Shown here in pieces: positions 9,103-19,033 of a DNA stretch of 51,781 bases. Origin of the DNA: Paracoccus marcusii. Lineage in GTDB: Bacteria; Pseudomonadota; Alphaproteobacteria; Rhodobacterales; Rhodobacteraceae. The stretch's first letter is position 1, and each line of letters begins with the position of its first letter. The stretch spans positions 1 to 51,781 of the forward strand of contig NZ_VDDD01000006.1 in the NCBI RefSeq assembly GCF_006151785.1. The letters are read 5' to 3'. The position numbers were made by a program, and so were the translations under genes. Below the pieces are notes generated by a model. It did not search any database and had not been told where the DNA came from. It saw only the letters and a list, made by a program, of their open reading frames with translations.

Positions 9103-10638
9103 TCACAAACGGGCAGGGTCGTCCGCAACCGTGACGCTGCCATGCAGTCCCGCCCGCAGCACCGGCCGCGCATGAACCGCCACGACCCGGGTTCCGCGGC
9201 GCGCCAGCCGGTCGGACAGGTCGCGGATCATCTGGGCGCCACTTCGGTCGATCAGCATGACCTGTGACATGTCCAGAAGCAGCAGGCGGGGATGCGCGTC
9301 GATCCGGGCCAGCGCCCCCTCGATCCGCGCGACGGAGCCGAAGAAGACCGGCCCGGACAGATGGATCACCATCCGGTCCGCCGGGCCATCGGGGTCGGTT
9401 GCGGGAGCATGGGCGGTCCCCTCGCGCGACATCCGCGCGATGAACAGCATCCCGGTCAGCGCCATGCCGATCAGGATGCCGGTCGTCAGATCATGCAGGA
9501 TCACGCCCAGGAAGGTCGCGACCATCACCCCCGCCTCGGCCCGGTCGATGCGGGTCAGGCTGATCATCGCGTGCCATTCGATCATTTTCCAAGCGACGAC
9601 CATCAGAAGCCCCGCCAGGCCGGCCAGGGGAATGGCCCCGACCAGCGGCGCGGCGACGATCAGGAAGCCCAGCAGCAGCGCGGCGTGGATCATCCCCGAT
9701 GCCGGGCCGCGGCTGCCGGCCTTCACGTTGGTCGCCGTCCGCGCGATGGTGCCGGTGACGCAAAAGCCGCCGAACAGACCCGCCCCGATATTGGCAAGCC
9801 CCTGCCCGATCAGCTCGTCATCGGGACGCATGCGGGTCCCGGCCATCTGGTCGGCGACCATCGCCGACAGGAGCGACTCGATCGCCCCCAGCAAGGTGAA
9901 GCCCACCGCGAAGGGCAGCGCCGCCTGAACGGACGCCCAGTCCAGCGCGGGCAGCATCGGCATCGGCAGACCGGCCGGCAGCGCGCCGAAGCGATCAAAG
10001 ACCGATGGCGCGTCCAGCACCTGTGCGGCAAGGGTGGCGGCGACGATCCCCAGCAGCAGCGCCGGCAGTCGGGGCGCCAGGCGCTGTGCGAACACGATCA
10101 CCGCGACCGCGGTCAGCGCGACGCCGATGACCTGCGGATCAGCCGTGGCACGGGCCTGCCACAGGGCGGACAGCTTGGGCAGCAGCGCGGCAGGTTCGGG
10201 CACGGACAGCGTCAGGCCCAACAGGTCGCGCAGCTGGCTTGCGGCGATGATCACCGCAATCCCGGCAGTGAACCCCAGGATCACCGGATAGGGCACCAGT
10301 CGCATCGTGCCGCCAAGACGCAGCAGGCCCAGCACCGCCAGCATGGCACCGGACAGCATCGTGGCCACGATCAGGCCGTCGATGCCGATCGCCGCGACGC
10401 AGCCCGCGACCAGCACGATGAACGCGCCCGCCGGGCCGCCGATCTGGTGGCGTGACCCGCCCATGGCGCTGACCAGAAACCCGCCAACGATGGCCGTGAC
10501 CAGCCCGCGGTCGGGACCGACGCCACTGGCGATGGCGATCGCCAGAGACAGCGGCAGCGCCACGATGGCGACCGTAAGTCCTGCCTGCAGGTCCTTGAGA
10601 TCGAATGAAAGATCCAGAAAGGCGGGGCGATAGCCCAT
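9103..10638 (-). CDS. SulP-family anion transporter with STAS domain
   Basis: 511 aa inner-membrane transporter of the SulP/SLC26 family. The N-terminal part has the family layout of about a dozen membrane segments, starting in DLQAGLTVAIVALPLSLA. A C-terminal STAS domain (about 400-505) contains LLLDMSQVMLIDRSGAQMI. Substrates in the family include sulfate, bicarbonate and C4-dicarboxylates; none can be assigned here. The ATG at 10638 is preceded by GGAGGA at the right spacing, so the 32 extra in-frame codons upstream are not used. No carbonic anhydrase or sulfate-assimilation gene is adjacent. A strong hairpin (10655-10686) lies in its leader. Confidence 0.92.
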   Translation of the reverse strand: MGYRPAFLDLSFDLKDLQAGLTVAIVALPLSLAIAIASGVGPDRGLVTAIVGGFLVSAMGGSRHQIGGPAGAFIVLVAGCVAAIGIDGLIVATMLSGAMLAVLGLLRLGGTMRLVPYPVILGFTAGIAVIIAASQLRDLLGLTLSVPEPAALLPKLSALWQARATADPQVIGVALTAVAVIVFAQRLAPRLPALLLGIVAATLAAQVLDAPSVFDRFGALPAGLPMPMLPALDWASVQAALPFAVGFTLLGAIESLLSAMVADQMAGTRMRPDDELIGQGLANIGAGLFGGFCVTGTIARTATNVKAGSRGPASGMIHAALLLGFLIVAAPLVGAIPLAGLAGLLMVVAWKMIEWHAMISLTRIDRAEAGVMVATFLGVILHDLTTGILIGMALTGMLFIARMSREGTAHAPATDPDGPADRMVIHLSGPVFFGSVARIEGALARIDAHPRLLLLDMSQVMLIDRSGAQMIRDLSDRLARRGTRVVAVHARPVLRAGLHGSVTVADDPARL

Positions 10639-10654
10639 GGATCCTCCAAACATG

Positions 10655-10686
10655 GCCTTGGGCCGAGGTTGCCCCCGGCCCAAGGC
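10655..10686 (-). terminator. 11-bp hairpin between the beta-helix gene and sulP
   Basis: GCCTTGGGCCG (10655-10665) pairs perfectly with CGGCCCAAGGC (10676-10686) around a 10-base loop. It starts 23 bases after the beta-helix stop and ends 17 bases before the SulP start. There is no strong U-tract. It is most likely the 3' end signal of the beta-helix gene, but it would also be in the SulP leader. Confidence 0.55.
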
Positions 10687-10708
10687 GCCTGTCAACAGCA
10701 TGATCGTG

Positions 10709-13003
10709 CTATTGCGGGCGATCCATCCGCGCATAGATGCAGACCCGGCCGCGCAGGGGCTGTGACCAGGTCAGCCGGATCTGGCGCTTTGACGTGCCCG
10801 AATCCGGCACGACCGTCGGCGTCGCATCGACACGGGCGCCGCTGGTCGACTGCAGCGCGACCTCGGTCACGACGGACTGGACGGACCGCGCCCAGCCCTG
10901 GAATGGCAGGCCGGTCAGGACCGGCGTGGTCCAGGTCGCCGTGGCGGTGTTCTGGGTCAGCTGGATCATCAGCGGGTTCGACACATAGGTGTTGATGCCG
11001 TTGAAGGTGTTGGCCTCGAACTGCAGGTTACGCATGCTGTTGTAGTTCAGGTCGGCGATCGAGGTGTCGACCCGGTCGATCCGCTCCACGTTGCCGTAAA
11101 GCGCCTTGAAGACGTTCCCCACGACGTTCAGCCCCTGGATGAAATGCCCCGAGCCATAGGGCTTGACGGTGATCCAGGTGAACCACGCAACGGTGTTCGA
11201 ACACAGGAAGGTGTTGCCCGTCAGGGTCAGGCCGCCAAAGCTGAACTCGGACCCAGTGAAGTTCGGGATGGCGCTGTGTTCGTTGGTCCATTCGATCGAG
11301 GCGTTGTCGATATAGTTGCCCGACACCGTCGTCTGCACGTTGGGCTGGGTCAGCACCAGGCCCGCATAGCGCAGCCCCTGCCCCGACCCGTCGCCCTGGA
11401 ACCAGTGGTTGCCGCTGATGATGTGGCCGCCGCCGTTCGCCACCATGAAATGCGCGAACCGCACGAAGCGGTTGTTGCGGATCTTGATGTCGTTGGCGTT
11501 CACGTTGATCGCGACCGTGGTGCGCTGTTGCGCCGGCAGGTCGAGGTCGTTCGAGATGAACTGGCAGTTGTCGACCAGCAGGTCCTGGCAGCCGCGCCCG
11601 ATCGAGGTGATCGCCCGGTCCATCGGACGGGTGAAGTAGCAATCGGCGAACTGGATCATCTCTCCCTGCTGGGGCAGCATCACGCCACTGGAGATGCGGT
11701 CGCAGCCGAAATCGACCTTGGAGAAGTTCAGGCGGCTCAGTTCGCGCACGCCCGAAAAGTCGAACAGATAGCGATAGCGTTCAAAACTGTACTGCCGCGT
11801 CCCCGCGCCGCCATAAAGCGGCTGCGACAGGGTCAGCGTGCCCTGGGCGACGTTCTTGGCGTTCACATAGACCTCGCGGCCGACGCCGCTGCCGATGATG
11901 CGGCTGCCGACCTCGATGGCCGCGACATTGGCGACGTTGCTCAGCAGATAGGGCTGGGCCGGGTTGTACGTGCCGGGGCTGGTCGCGCGGCCGGTCTGCC
12001 ATGCGGGGCCGGGCTTTGCCTGGATCGAGCCGTTCTGGATCACCCGGCGGTTCGCGAACCCCTCCAGCGTGGGCGCCAGTTCGGCCAGCATCAGCGGTTC
12101 GCCCAGGTCCACGCGGCGCCCGCCAAGGTCCAGAGAGATGTGGTCGGTATAGCCCAGCAGCGCCTGCAGCGCCTTTTTCATGCCAAGCGTCTCGTCGCCG
12201 AAGGCGTCCGCATAGGTCGGAAAATCAAAGCTGCGCAGCAGCGACACGCGTGTCGAGGGCGGGGTGATGAGGCGGCCCTTGAAACGGATGCGGCTGTTGA
12301 TCGACAGGTCGCCCGAAATGAAGAACGTCCCTGCGGGCACCACGATCGATCCGCCCGCCGCCGCCTGGTCCGCCGCCAGGAACGCAGCCCGGTCGTTCGT
12401 GACGCCATCGCCGACCGCGCCGAAATCGCGCACGTCCACCCAGTCCAGCAACGACGGCACGAACGCCGCGGTGATATCGTCGATACGGATCGATTCAACC
12501 CGGAACGCCCCGCCATTGGCGCCCACCAGGTCCAGACCGAAATGCCCATAGACCGCGCGCGTGCCCCACGGCAGATCGACGCCCGGCCGGTTGCCGACGC
12601 CGACGATGGCGCTGACCTCGACCACCTCGCCGTAGTTGCGCAGCGCGACAGTCGTCCCCGCGGTGACCAGGCCCGCGACCGCGTTGCGCGACCCGTCGCC
12701 CGCCCAGCCCGCGATGCGCACGCTGGCCAGCGGGCCGGCGACGATCTTGACCCGCGCCGACACGCGCAGATAGACGCCGGGGATCATCGGCGTCTCTCCC
12801 ATGAAGCGCAGGCTGGTCGTGGTCTGCTGCTTGACGACCTCGAAGCAGGGACCGAAATCCTGGTCGGCGGGAACGATGCCGGCATTGCCCGCATCGGCCC
12901 AGGTAGGACTGCCCGATGTGCCGTCGCTGCGCGACCAGACGCCCAAGCCCGCCCTGAAGGCGGGTGGGGTCAGCAAAAGCCCGTTGGTGATCGCTATGTT
13001 CAT
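10709..13003 (-). CDS. Right-handed beta-helix protein, spike or tail-fibre-like
   Basis: 764 aa with no signal peptide. The N-terminal 180 residues form a jelly-roll-like domain (MNIAITNGLLLTPPAF, then PADQDFGPCFEVVK). At 189-204 comes WVDVRDFGAVGDGVTND, the opening of pectate-lyase-superfamily (Pectate_lyase_3) beta-helices. Residues about 210-680 carry many beta-helix rungs (for example INVNANDIKIRNNRFV, GGLTLTGNTFL), and a C-terminal segment looks like a small beta domain. Such proteins act as phage tail spikes or surface polysaccharide-binding proteins. The gene stands alone between sulP and lysS, about 8 kb past the end of the GTA cluster on the same strand. RcGTA has unlinked head-spike genes, so an accessory GTA spike is a reasonable but unproven reading. 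Confidence 0.75.
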   Translation of the reverse strand: MNIAITNGLLLTPPAFRAGLGVWSRSDGTSGSPTWADAGNAGIVPADQDFGPCFEVVKQQTTTSLRFMGETPMIPGVYLRVSARVKIVAGPLASVRIAGWAGDGSRNAVAGLVTAGTTVALRNYGEVVEVSAIVGVGNRPGVDLPWGTRAVYGHFGLDLVGANGGAFRVESIRIDDITAAFVPSLLDWVDVRDFGAVGDGVTNDRAAFLAADQAAAGGSIVVPAGTFFISGDLSINSRIRFKGRLITPPSTRVSLLRSFDFPTYADAFGDETLGMKKALQALLGYTDHISLDLGGRRVDLGEPLMLAELAPTLEGFANRRVIQNGSIQAKPGPAWQTGRATSPGTYNPAQPYLLSNVANVAAIEVGSRIIGSGVGREVYVNAKNVAQGTLTLSQPLYGGAGTRQYSFERYRYLFDFSGVRELSRLNFSKVDFGCDRISSGVMLPQQGEMIQFADCYFTRPMDRAITSIGRGCQDLLVDNCQFISNDLDLPAQQRTTVAINVNANDIKIRNNRFVRFAHFMVANGGGHIISGNHWFQGDGSGQGLRYAGLVLTQPNVQTTVSGNYIDNASIEWTNEHSAIPNFTGSEFSFGGLTLTGNTFLCSNTVAWFTWITVKPYGSGHFIQGLNVVGNVFKALYGNVERIDRVDTSIADLNYNSMRNLQFEANTFNGINTYVSNPLMIQLTQNTATATWTTPVLTGLPFQGWARSVQSVVTEVALQSTSGARVDATPTVVPDSGTSKRQIRLTWSQPLRGRVCIYARMDRPQ

Positions 13004-13031
13004 CGGCTATCCCTTCCGTATCGGCATGGCG

Positions 13032-13053
13032 GGCGGGTCCGGGAAGACCCGCC
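13032..13053 (-). other. 8-bp hairpin in the leader of the beta-helix gene
   Basis: GGCGGGTC (13032-13039) pairs perfectly with GACCCGCC (13046-13053), loop 6. It lies 29 bases upstream of the beta-helix start codon. There is no U-tract. It could modulate translation or stabilise the mRNA end. Confidence 0.4.
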
Positions 13054-13086
13054 GTGATGCGGACAGAAATAGTTGATGAAAGGTTA

Positions 13087-13124
13087 ACGGGGCCTGAACG
13101 CAGCGTGCGCTGCAACGGCCCCGT
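13087..13124 (-). terminator. Probable lysS terminator
   Basis: ACGGGGCC (13087-13094) pairs with GGCCCCGT (13117-13124), with an inner GCAGC/GCTGC stem. It begins 9 bases after the lysS stop on the minus strand and is followed by an A/T-rich run (TTAACCTTT). It separates lysS from the beta-helix gene. Confidence 0.6.
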
Positions 13125-13132
13125 CCGCAACG

Positions 13133-14719
13133 TCAGCCGTGGTTCAGGACCAGCTTGCCGTCAAGCGCGTCCCGGATCAGGTCACGGGTCTCATCCACGC
13201 CGTAAAGCGCGATGAAGCCGCCGAACCGGGGCCCCTGGTCCGCGCCCAGCAGCACCTGGTACAGGGCCGCGAACCAGTCGCGCAGCGGCTCGAACCCGTG
13301 CTCCTTGCCGACGGCGAAGACCATCGACTGCAGCGTCTCGGGGTCGGCGGGCTGGTCCCATGCGGCCAGGCGATCGGCCAGGTCCTGCATCGCGGCACGC
13401 TCGACTTCGGTGGGTTCGCGGAACTGGCGCGAGGGGGCCACGAAATCGGTGAAATAGCGCAGTGCGAAGCCCGCAGCCTGATCCAGACCGGGATGCGTCT
13501 CGGGGCTGGCCTCGGGGGCATAGCGGCGGATGAACCCCCACAGTCCCTCCTTGTCCGCGGCGCCCGCGACGGATGCCAGGTTCAGCAGCATCTGGAACGG
13601 GATCGCCATGTCGGACGCGGGCACGTTGCCGCCGTGGATGTGCCAGACAGGGTTCGCCAGCTGCTGTTCGGGGGTCTGGTCGGGAAAGGCGCGCAGCTGC
13701 TGGTGGTATTCGTCCACCGCCTTTGGGATCACGTCCAGATGCATCCGCTTGGCCGTCTTGGGCTTGAGATACATGAAATAGGACAGGCTTTCCGTGGACG
13801 CATAGGTCAGCCAGTCGTCGATCGACAGGCCGTTGCCCTTGGATTTGCTGATCTTCTGGCCGTCCTGATCCAGGAACAGCTCATAGGTGAAATGCTCGGG
13901 CTTTTTGCCGCCCAGGATCTCGCAGATGCGGTCATAGATCGGCGTGTTGGTGCTGTGATCCTTGCCATACATCTCGAAGTCGACGTCCAGCGCGGCCCAA
14001 CGTGCACCGAAATCGGGCTTCCACTGCAGCTTCACATTGCCGCCGGTGACCGGCAGGGTGATCTCCTCGCCGTCCTCGTCAAACGTGATGGTCCCGGCCT
14101 TGGCGTCGACATGCTTGATCGGCACATACAGCACGCGGCCCGTCTTGGGGCTGATCGGCAGGAAGCAGGAATAGGTCTGCTGACGCTCTTCGCGCAGGGA
14201 TGCCAGCATCACCGCCATGATGTCGTCATAGCGTTCGGCGGCGCGCAGCAGCACCGCATCGAACTGGCCGGACTTGTAGAACTCGGTCGCGCTGACGAAT
14301 TCGTAGTCGAACCCGAACGTGTCCAGAAAGCGGCGCAGCATGGCGTTGTTGTGACCGCCAAAGCTGTCATATTCGCCGAACGGATCGGGGACCGAGGTCA
14401 GGGGAAGCTGCAGGTGCTCCTTCAGCATCTCCTGGTCGGGGACGTTCTCGGGGACCTTGCGCATGCCGTCCAGATCGTCCGAGAAACAGATCAGCCGCGT
14501 CGGGATGTCGCTGATCTCCTGAAAGGCGCGGCGGATCATCGTCGTGCGCGCGACCTCTCCGAAGGTGCCGATATGGGGCAGGCCCGAGGGGCCATAGCCC
14601 GTCTCGAACAGGACATAGCCCTTTTCGGGGGGCTGCTTCTCGTACCGTTTCAGCACCCGGCGCGCTTCTTCGAACGGCCAGGCCTTCGATTGCATCGCGG
14701 CGTCGCGCAGGGTGGTCAT
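13133..14719 (-). CDS. lysS: Lysyl-tRNA synthetase, class I
   Basis: 528 aa cytosolic enzyme charging tRNA-Lys. It has class I signatures: the HIGH-type motif in [12 protein letters not shown] and the KMSKS-type motif in KISKSKGNG. The bulk matches the archaeal/alphaproteobacterial class I LysRS family, not the class II lysS/lysU of enterobacteria. Length is normal (about 520-530 aa). It is monocistronic, with its own terminator after it and a divergent terB-like gene before it. Confidence 0.96.
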   Translation of the reverse strand: MTTLRDAAMQSKAWPFEEARRVLKRYEKQPPEKGYVLFETGYGPSGLPHIGTFGEVARTTMIRRAFQEISDIPTRLICFSDDLDGMRKVPENVPDQEMLKEHLQLPLTSVPDPFGEYDSFGGHNNAMLRRFLDTFGFDYEFVSATEFYKSGQFDAVLLRAAERYDDIMAVMLASLREERQQTYSCFLPISPKTGRVLYVPIKHVDAKAGTITFDEDGEEITLPVTGGNVKLQWKPDFGARWAALDVDFEMYGKDHSTNTPIYDRICEILGGKKPEHFTYELFLDQDGQKISKSKGNGLSIDDWLTYASTESLSYFMYLKPKTAKRMHLDVIPKAVDEYHQQLRAFPDQTPEQQLANPVWHIHGGNVPASDMAIPFQMLLNLASVAGAADKEGLWGFIRRYAPEASPETHPGLDQAAGFALRYFTDFVAPSRQFREPTEVERAAMQDLADRLAAWDQPADPETLQSMVFAVGKEHGFEPLRDWFAALYQVLLGADQGPRFGGFIALYGVDETRDLIRDALDGKLVLNHG

Positions 14720-14806
14720 GGTCGGATCTCCTGTTGAGGTCCGGAACGCTTATTGAAAGCGCCGCAGATCGTCAATAATTTGCACCCGAACGAAGCGGAG
14801 TGTGCC

Positions 14807-15229
14807 ATGACCATCGACCTGCCTTCCCTGTCCCCCTGCGATGCGCTTGTCGCGGTGATGGTGGCGGTGTCCTGCTCGGACAGCACCATCCGCACATCCG
14901 AACTGGTGGCGATCCAGCGGATGGTCGACCATGCGCCGGTCTTTGCGGCCTATGACGACGACCGCATCCGGCCGATCAGCCAGACCGTGATGACGCTGTT
15001 CGACGAAGAGGATGGCGTGGACGCGCTGTTCGGCCTGATCCGCGACGCGCTGCCCGAGAAGCTCTATGAGACGGCCTATGCGCTTGCCTGCGATGTGGGC
15101 GCGGCCGACGGACGCCTGTACGAGGGCGAGGTCATGATGCTGGCCGAGATCCGCGACCAGTTGAACATCAGCCGCCTGCACGCCGCGGCGATCGAGCTGT
15201 CGGCCCGCGTGCGCCACATGACCGTCTAG
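14807..15229 (+). CDS. TerB-family (tellurite-resistance-like) protein
   Basis: 140 aa, mostly helical and cytosolic. Acidic metal-binding-like motifs typical of TerB folds are visible (CDVGAADGRLYEGEVMML and a related SDSTIRTSELVAIQRM stretch). ATG at 14807 is preceded by AGCGGAG at 6-base spacing; the frame extends 18 codons upstream without a better signal. It is divergent from lysS and its 3' end overlaps the end of the dacB-like gene by 4 bases. No other ter gene is nearby, so a role in tellurite resistance is not supported. Role unknown. Confidence 0.85.
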   Translation: MTIDLPSLSPCDALVAVMVAVSCSDSTIRTSELVAIQRMVDHAPVFAAYDDDRIRPISQTVMTLFDEEDGVDALFGLIRDALPEKLYETAYALACDVGAADGRLYEGEVMMLAEIRDQLNISRLHAAAIELSARVRHMTV

Positions 15230-16611
15230 GCCAGACGACCCGCGAAACTGTTCAGCAGATCGGCCTGCAGCGCCTTGGCCTGCCGTGTCCAGGTGCTGAC
15301 CCCTGCGGGCAGTTCCTCTCCGATGGTGGCCCGGCGACGCACGGCATCGGCGCAAAAGATGGTGAACACGCCTTCGGTTCCCGACGTCCCGGTGACATAT
15401 CCGGCCAGGTTCGACACAAAGTTCAGCGTCCCGGTCTTGGCCGCGACCGGCGCGTTGACTAGGTGGTCGTCATCGGCCAGCGGATTGCGCCGCATCAGGC
15501 GCGACAACAGCAGATCGCGCCCCGGCCCCGCCAGCACGCGCGTCATCGCATAGGGGCTGATCCGGCTGGCATCCGACAGGCCCGAATGATCGGCAAGACG
15601 CATCCCCTGCCCCAGCCCGTCCAGCCAGCCGCGCATCGCCTGTCCCGACTGCACCAGATCGGGCGCACCGCTGGCATGCAGTCCAAGCGCCTCGGCCGTC
15701 AGGTTCGTGGAATATTCCAGCATGTCGCGGACCAGCGCCTCGACCGGGGGGCTGTCATGATGCGCGATGTCCTGGCCCGCTGGCAGGCGGTCGATGACGT
15801 CTGGCGCGGGCAGGACCAGACCGCGGGCGCGGCACAGCGTCTGGAACACGTCCGCCGCATAAAGTTCGGGCAGGCGTACCGGCAGCCACCGGCTGCCCGT
15901 TCGACGCATCGCAGCGCGCGACACCGTCCAATATTCGCGTTCCAGATCATGGTGATAGGAGAACAGGTCGGACTGGTCGCCCGGCATCGCGGTGACGGTA
16001 TAGGCGCGGGGGGAATTGTCGGCCGCCCGCGCCTCGACGCTGATCTGATGATCGACGCCCACGCGGGTCCAGCCCAGATGGACGCGGTTGAAGTTCAGCA
16101 TCAGCCCCGAGATGGCGGGGTTGTAAGGCAGATGATCGTCCTGTTCGGGGGCGATTTCGGCGATGCCGGGCAAGGCGCCGCCCCAGACCGCAAAGCGCGC
16201 GGGGCTTGGGGTCTTCAGCCCGACAAGATCGTCGGCCAGACGCGCCAGGTCATCGGTGGTCAGCACAGGGTCGCCGCCGCCCGCCAGGATCAGCGTGTCC
16301 CCTGCCCTGATCACCCGCGTGCGGAACCGATGGGCCGGGCCAAGCCGGTCCAGCGCATAAAGCGCGGTGATCGCCTTCATCGTGCTCGCCGGCGCCAGCA
16401 GCGCCCCCGCCTGGCGCAGGGCCAGCGGTTCGGTCCCGTCGGTCAGCGCAAAGGCCACCCGCCCGGGCAGACCAGACCGCACGACAAGATCGCCGGGTTC
16501 CGGAACAGGTCGCGGCCGGGGGCGCAGGTCCAGCCCTTGCGCGGATAAGGTACCGGGGGCCAGGGTCGCGGCCGCAATCATGGTCAGCATTCGGCGTCGG
16601 TTCAGCGTCAT
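15226..16611 (-). CDS. dacB: D-alanyl-D-alanine carboxypeptidase/endopeptidase (PBP4, S13 family)
   Basis: 461 aa periplasmic peptidoglycan hydrolase. The N-terminal [21 protein letters not shown] is a signal peptide, possibly Tat-type given the RRR. The three penicillin-binding motifs are present: SxxK as STMK (S76, K79), SxN as STN within [12 protein letters not shown], and KTG within [11 protein letters not shown]. These match family S13/PBP4, which cuts D-Ala-D-Ala and peptide cross-links during wall remodelling. The ATG at 16611 overlaps the nadD stop by 4 bases, which fixes the start and suggests translational coupling. Confidence 0.92.
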   Translation of the reverse strand: MTLNRRRMLTMIAAATLAPGTLSAQGLDLRPRPRPVPEPGDLVVRSGLPGRVAFALTDGTEPLALRQAGALLAPASTMKAITALYALDRLGPAHRFRTRVIRAGDTLILAGGGDPVLTTDDLARLADDLVGLKTPSPARFAVWGGALPGIAEIAPEQDDHLPYNPAISGLMLNFNRVHLGWTRVGVDHQISVEARAADNSPRAYTVTAMPGDQSDLFSYHHDLEREYWTVSRAAMRRTGSRWLPVRLPELYAADVFQTLCRARGLVLPAPDVIDRLPAGQDIAHHDSPPVEALVRDMLEYSTNLTAEALGLHASGAPDLVQSGQAMRGWLDGLGQGMRLADHSGLSDASRISPYAMTRVLAGPGRDLLLSRLMRRNPLADDDHLVNAPVAAKTGTLNFVSNLAGYVTGTSGTEGVFTIFCADAVRRRATIGEELPAGVSTWTRQAKALQADLLNSFAGRLA

Positions 16612-17201
16612 CGCAGCCCTTTCCGCAGTTCGGTGGAGGACAGGCCCGACATCGGCAGGTTCAAAAGCACCCAGGCCGGCGGCCGTGCCTGTGCCAGCAA
16701 AGCGGCCCGCGCTTCCGGCAGGCGCGCGCGGCGCAGGATGGTGGACGCAACGGCATGACGCGCCGCCAGCCGCGATCCGGGCCGGGCCATCACGGCAATG
16801 GGCACCTGGTCGGCGATTACGCGCCAGCGGTCCCAATGGTGAAACTGCACCATGTTGTCGGACCCCATCAGCCAGACGAACCGCACCCCTGGATAAAGCC
16901 GCGCAAGCGCGTGCAGGGTATCCGCCGTCTTGCGCAAGCCAAGCTTGGCCTCGATGTCGGTGACAAGGATTCGGGGATCGCGGGCGTTGGCACGGGCGGC
17001 GGCCATGCGCGTCGCCAACGGCGCGGGGCCGTGCGCCTTGAGCGGGTTTCCGGGAGAGACCAGCCACCAGACCCGGTCAAGACCCAGCCTGCGCAGGGCG
17101 ACCTGGCTGATCAGCAGGTGCCCCTGATGGGCCGGATCGAAGGACCCGCCCAGAATGCCGATGCGCTGGCCTGGCCGCGCGAGGGGAAAGCCCGTTCGCA
17201 T
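16608..17201 (-). CDS. nadD: Nicotinate-nucleotide adenylyltransferase
   Basis: 197 aa cytosolic enzyme converting nicotinate mononucleotide and ATP to deamido-NAD. The nucleotidyltransferase signature [11 protein letters not shown] lies near the N-terminus, and the C-terminal LSSTELRKG provides the second ATP-binding (ISSTxxR-like) motif. Length is typical. It is translationally coupled to the dacB-like gene through an ATGA overlap, although the functions are unrelated. Confidence 0.95.
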   Translation of the reverse strand: MRTGFPLARPGQRIGILGGSFDPAHQGHLLISQVALRRLGLDRVWWLVSPGNPLKAHGPAPLATRMAAARANARDPRILVTDIEAKLGLRKTADTLHALARLYPGVRFVWLMGSDNMVQFHHWDRWRVIADQVPIAVMARPGSRLAARHAVASTILRRARLPEARAALLAQARPPAWVLLNLPMSGLSSTELRKGLR

Positions 17202-17249
17202 CCGGCCCGATTAGCGCAAGGCGGCGCCCGCGCCAAGCACGCGGACCGC

Positions 17250-17284
17250 AAAAAGGGGGTGCCGGACCCACGGCCCGGCACCCC
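17250..17284 (-). terminator. Intrinsic terminator of the 5'-nucleotidase gene
   Basis: GGGGTGCCGG (17256-17265) pairs perfectly with CCGGCACCCC (17275-17284), loop 9. On the minus strand the stem is followed by five U (AAAAA at 17250-17254 on the plus strand). It begins 7 bases after the stop codon. Confidence 0.85.
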
Positions 17285-17290
17285 TTGGCG

Positions 17291-18892
17291 TCATTTCACG
17301 GTGATGCGGCCATCGACATAGGGGGCATAGCCCTCCTGACGCGCGCCCAGATAATCCGCCACCACTTCGGCCAGGTCGGGTCCGAAATCATAGGCGTTCT
17401 GGCCGCCCGTCGCGAAGACCTCGTACCCGTCGCCGCCCCCGCGCATGTAGTTGTTGGTGGCGACGCCATAGGTCGCCGCAGGATCGATGGGCACCCATTC
17501 GCCATCCTGTTGCACCATCACCTCGCTGATGCGCGCGCCCGATTCAGCAGCAGGATCGACGGTATATTTCAGTCCTGCCACCTGCGCGAAACGGCCTGCG
17601 GCCTCCTCGTACTGGCTGGCGCCGTTCTCCAGTGCGGCGACGATATCGGCACCGGTCAGCTGAAAGGTCGACAGGACGTTCTGGAACGGCAGGACGGTAT
17701 AGACCTCGCCCATCGTCACCTCGCCTTCGTCGATAGACGCGCGCAGTCCGCCACCGTTCTGGATGGCGATGGTGACGCCCTGATCCGCTACGCGGTCCAG
17801 CATGGCGTCGGCCACAAGATTGCCCATCTCGCATTCCCGCGCACGACAGACGTCCCGGTCGCCGTTGATCGGCGCCGAGGTGCTGGCCACCACCTCCTCG
17901 CGCAGCGCGGCGATGGGTTCGGCCATCTCGGCCACGCGCGCAGCGATCGCCTCGTCCTCGGGAACCGAGGCGTCCAGCAGAATGGGCTCGCCCTCGACCG
18001 ACGTCAGAACGCCCGCATCATCGAAGGTCAGCGTCAGATGGCCCAGATACTTGCCATAGGCATAGACCTGCGCCACCGGCACCTTCGCGCCGTCAGCCCC
18101 GTCCACCATGGTGGGATAGGCCGCCGTCGCGCCCTCCATGTCACCCAGCAGGGTGTGAGAGTGGCCACCGATAACCGCATCGATCCCCGGCACCTCGGCT
18201 GCCAGTTCCAGATCGCGCAGATAGCCGACATGGGTCAGGGCGATGACCTTGTCGACGCCCTGATCGGCCAGTTCCGCCGCTGCCGCAGCAAGGCTGTCGG
18301 CGTCATCCTGAAAGATGACATTAGGCCCGGGCGACGCCGTTTCAGGCGTGTCCATGGCCAGGGCCGAGACGATGCCGATCTTGTGGTCGCCGACCTCCAG
18401 GATGGTGTGCTTGGCGACCTTGTCGGCCAGCACGTTCGACTGGGAAACGTCGATGTTGCTGGACAGGACCGGAAAGTCGACGCCGTCGGTCAGTACCGCC
18501 AGACCCTCGGGTCCGTCGTCGAACTCATGGTTTCCGACCGCCATCGCGTCATATCCGATGGCGTTCATGAACTCGACCACCTCCGTGCCCTTGTAGGTCG
18601 TGTAGAACAACGATCCCTGGTACTGATCGCCTGCATCCAGCACGATAACGTTCCCGCCCTCGGCCGTGATCCGGTCGCGCAGTTCCTTGATCTTGGTGGC
18701 GATGCGGGCCATCCCGCCAAAGCATTCGCCCGCGGCGGTCTGTTCCGCATCGCATGTGCTGTCGCGGTCGCTGATCGGCTCGATCCGGCTGTGGACGTCA
18801 TTCGTGTGAAGAATGTGCAGAACGGTTTCGGCCTGCGCGGTTCCTGCGAACAGCGCGATGGCGGATGCGGCGGCAAGAAGGCGTCGTGTCAT
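17291..18892 (-). CDS. Periplasmic 5'-nucleotidase / UshA-type metallophosphatase
   Basis: 533 aa. A clear Sec signal peptide (MTRRLLAAASAIALFAGTAQA) places it in the periplasm. The N-terminal metallophosphatase domain has the metal-ligand motifs HTNDVHSRIEP, DAGDQYQGS, VGNHEFDDG, LTHVGY and GGHSHT. The C-terminal half is a 5'-nucleotidase substrate domain (NGGGLRASIDEG, then ATNNYMRGGGDGYEVF). It hydrolyses nucleotides or related phosphoesters outside the cytoplasm for salvage or phosphate supply. Monocistronic, with its own terminator; divergent from the DUF952/pyrD pair. Confidence 0.92.
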   Translation of the reverse strand: MTRRLLAAASAIALFAGTAQAETVLHILHTNDVHSRIEPISDRDSTCDAEQTAAGECFGGMARIATKIKELRDRITAEGGNVIVLDAGDQYQGSLFYTTYKGTEVVEFMNAIGYDAMAVGNHEFDDGPEGLAVLTDGVDFPVLSSNIDVSQSNVLADKVAKHTILEVGDHKIGIVSALAMDTPETASPGPNVIFQDDADSLAAAAAELADQGVDKVIALTHVGYLRDLELAAEVPGIDAVIGGHSHTLLGDMEGATAAYPTMVDGADGAKVPVAQVYAYGKYLGHLTLTFDDAGVLTSVEGEPILLDASVPEDEAIAARVAEMAEPIAALREEVVASTSAPINGDRDVCRARECEMGNLVADAMLDRVADQGVTIAIQNGGGLRASIDEGEVTMGEVYTVLPFQNVLSTFQLTGADIVAALENGASQYEEAAGRFAQVAGLKYTVDPAAESGARISEVMVQQDGEWVPIDPAATYGVATNNYMRGGGDGYEVFATGGQNAYDFGPDLAEVVADYLGARQEGYAPYVDGRITVK

Positions 18893-19033
18893 CCCTGATT
18901 CCCTATGTGGCCCTGTTGGTTGGCCCCGGCAGCTTGGCGCAGCCGACGGGGGGGGTCAAACCTTCAGGTCCCTGGGCGGCATGGAGGCCGATGACGTCTT
19001 GACCCGCAGCCCCGGGCGGAGGCAAATGCCGCC

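Noticed and set aside
13133..14719. Class I LysRS as a recent archaeal transfer
   Set aside because: Class I LysRS is the normal enzyme in alphaproteobacteria; base use matches the neighbours.
14807..15229. Tellurite-resistance determinant
   Set aside because: Only a lone TerB-like protein is present; terC, terD and the other ter genes are absent, and lone TerB proteins are common in Rhodobacterales.
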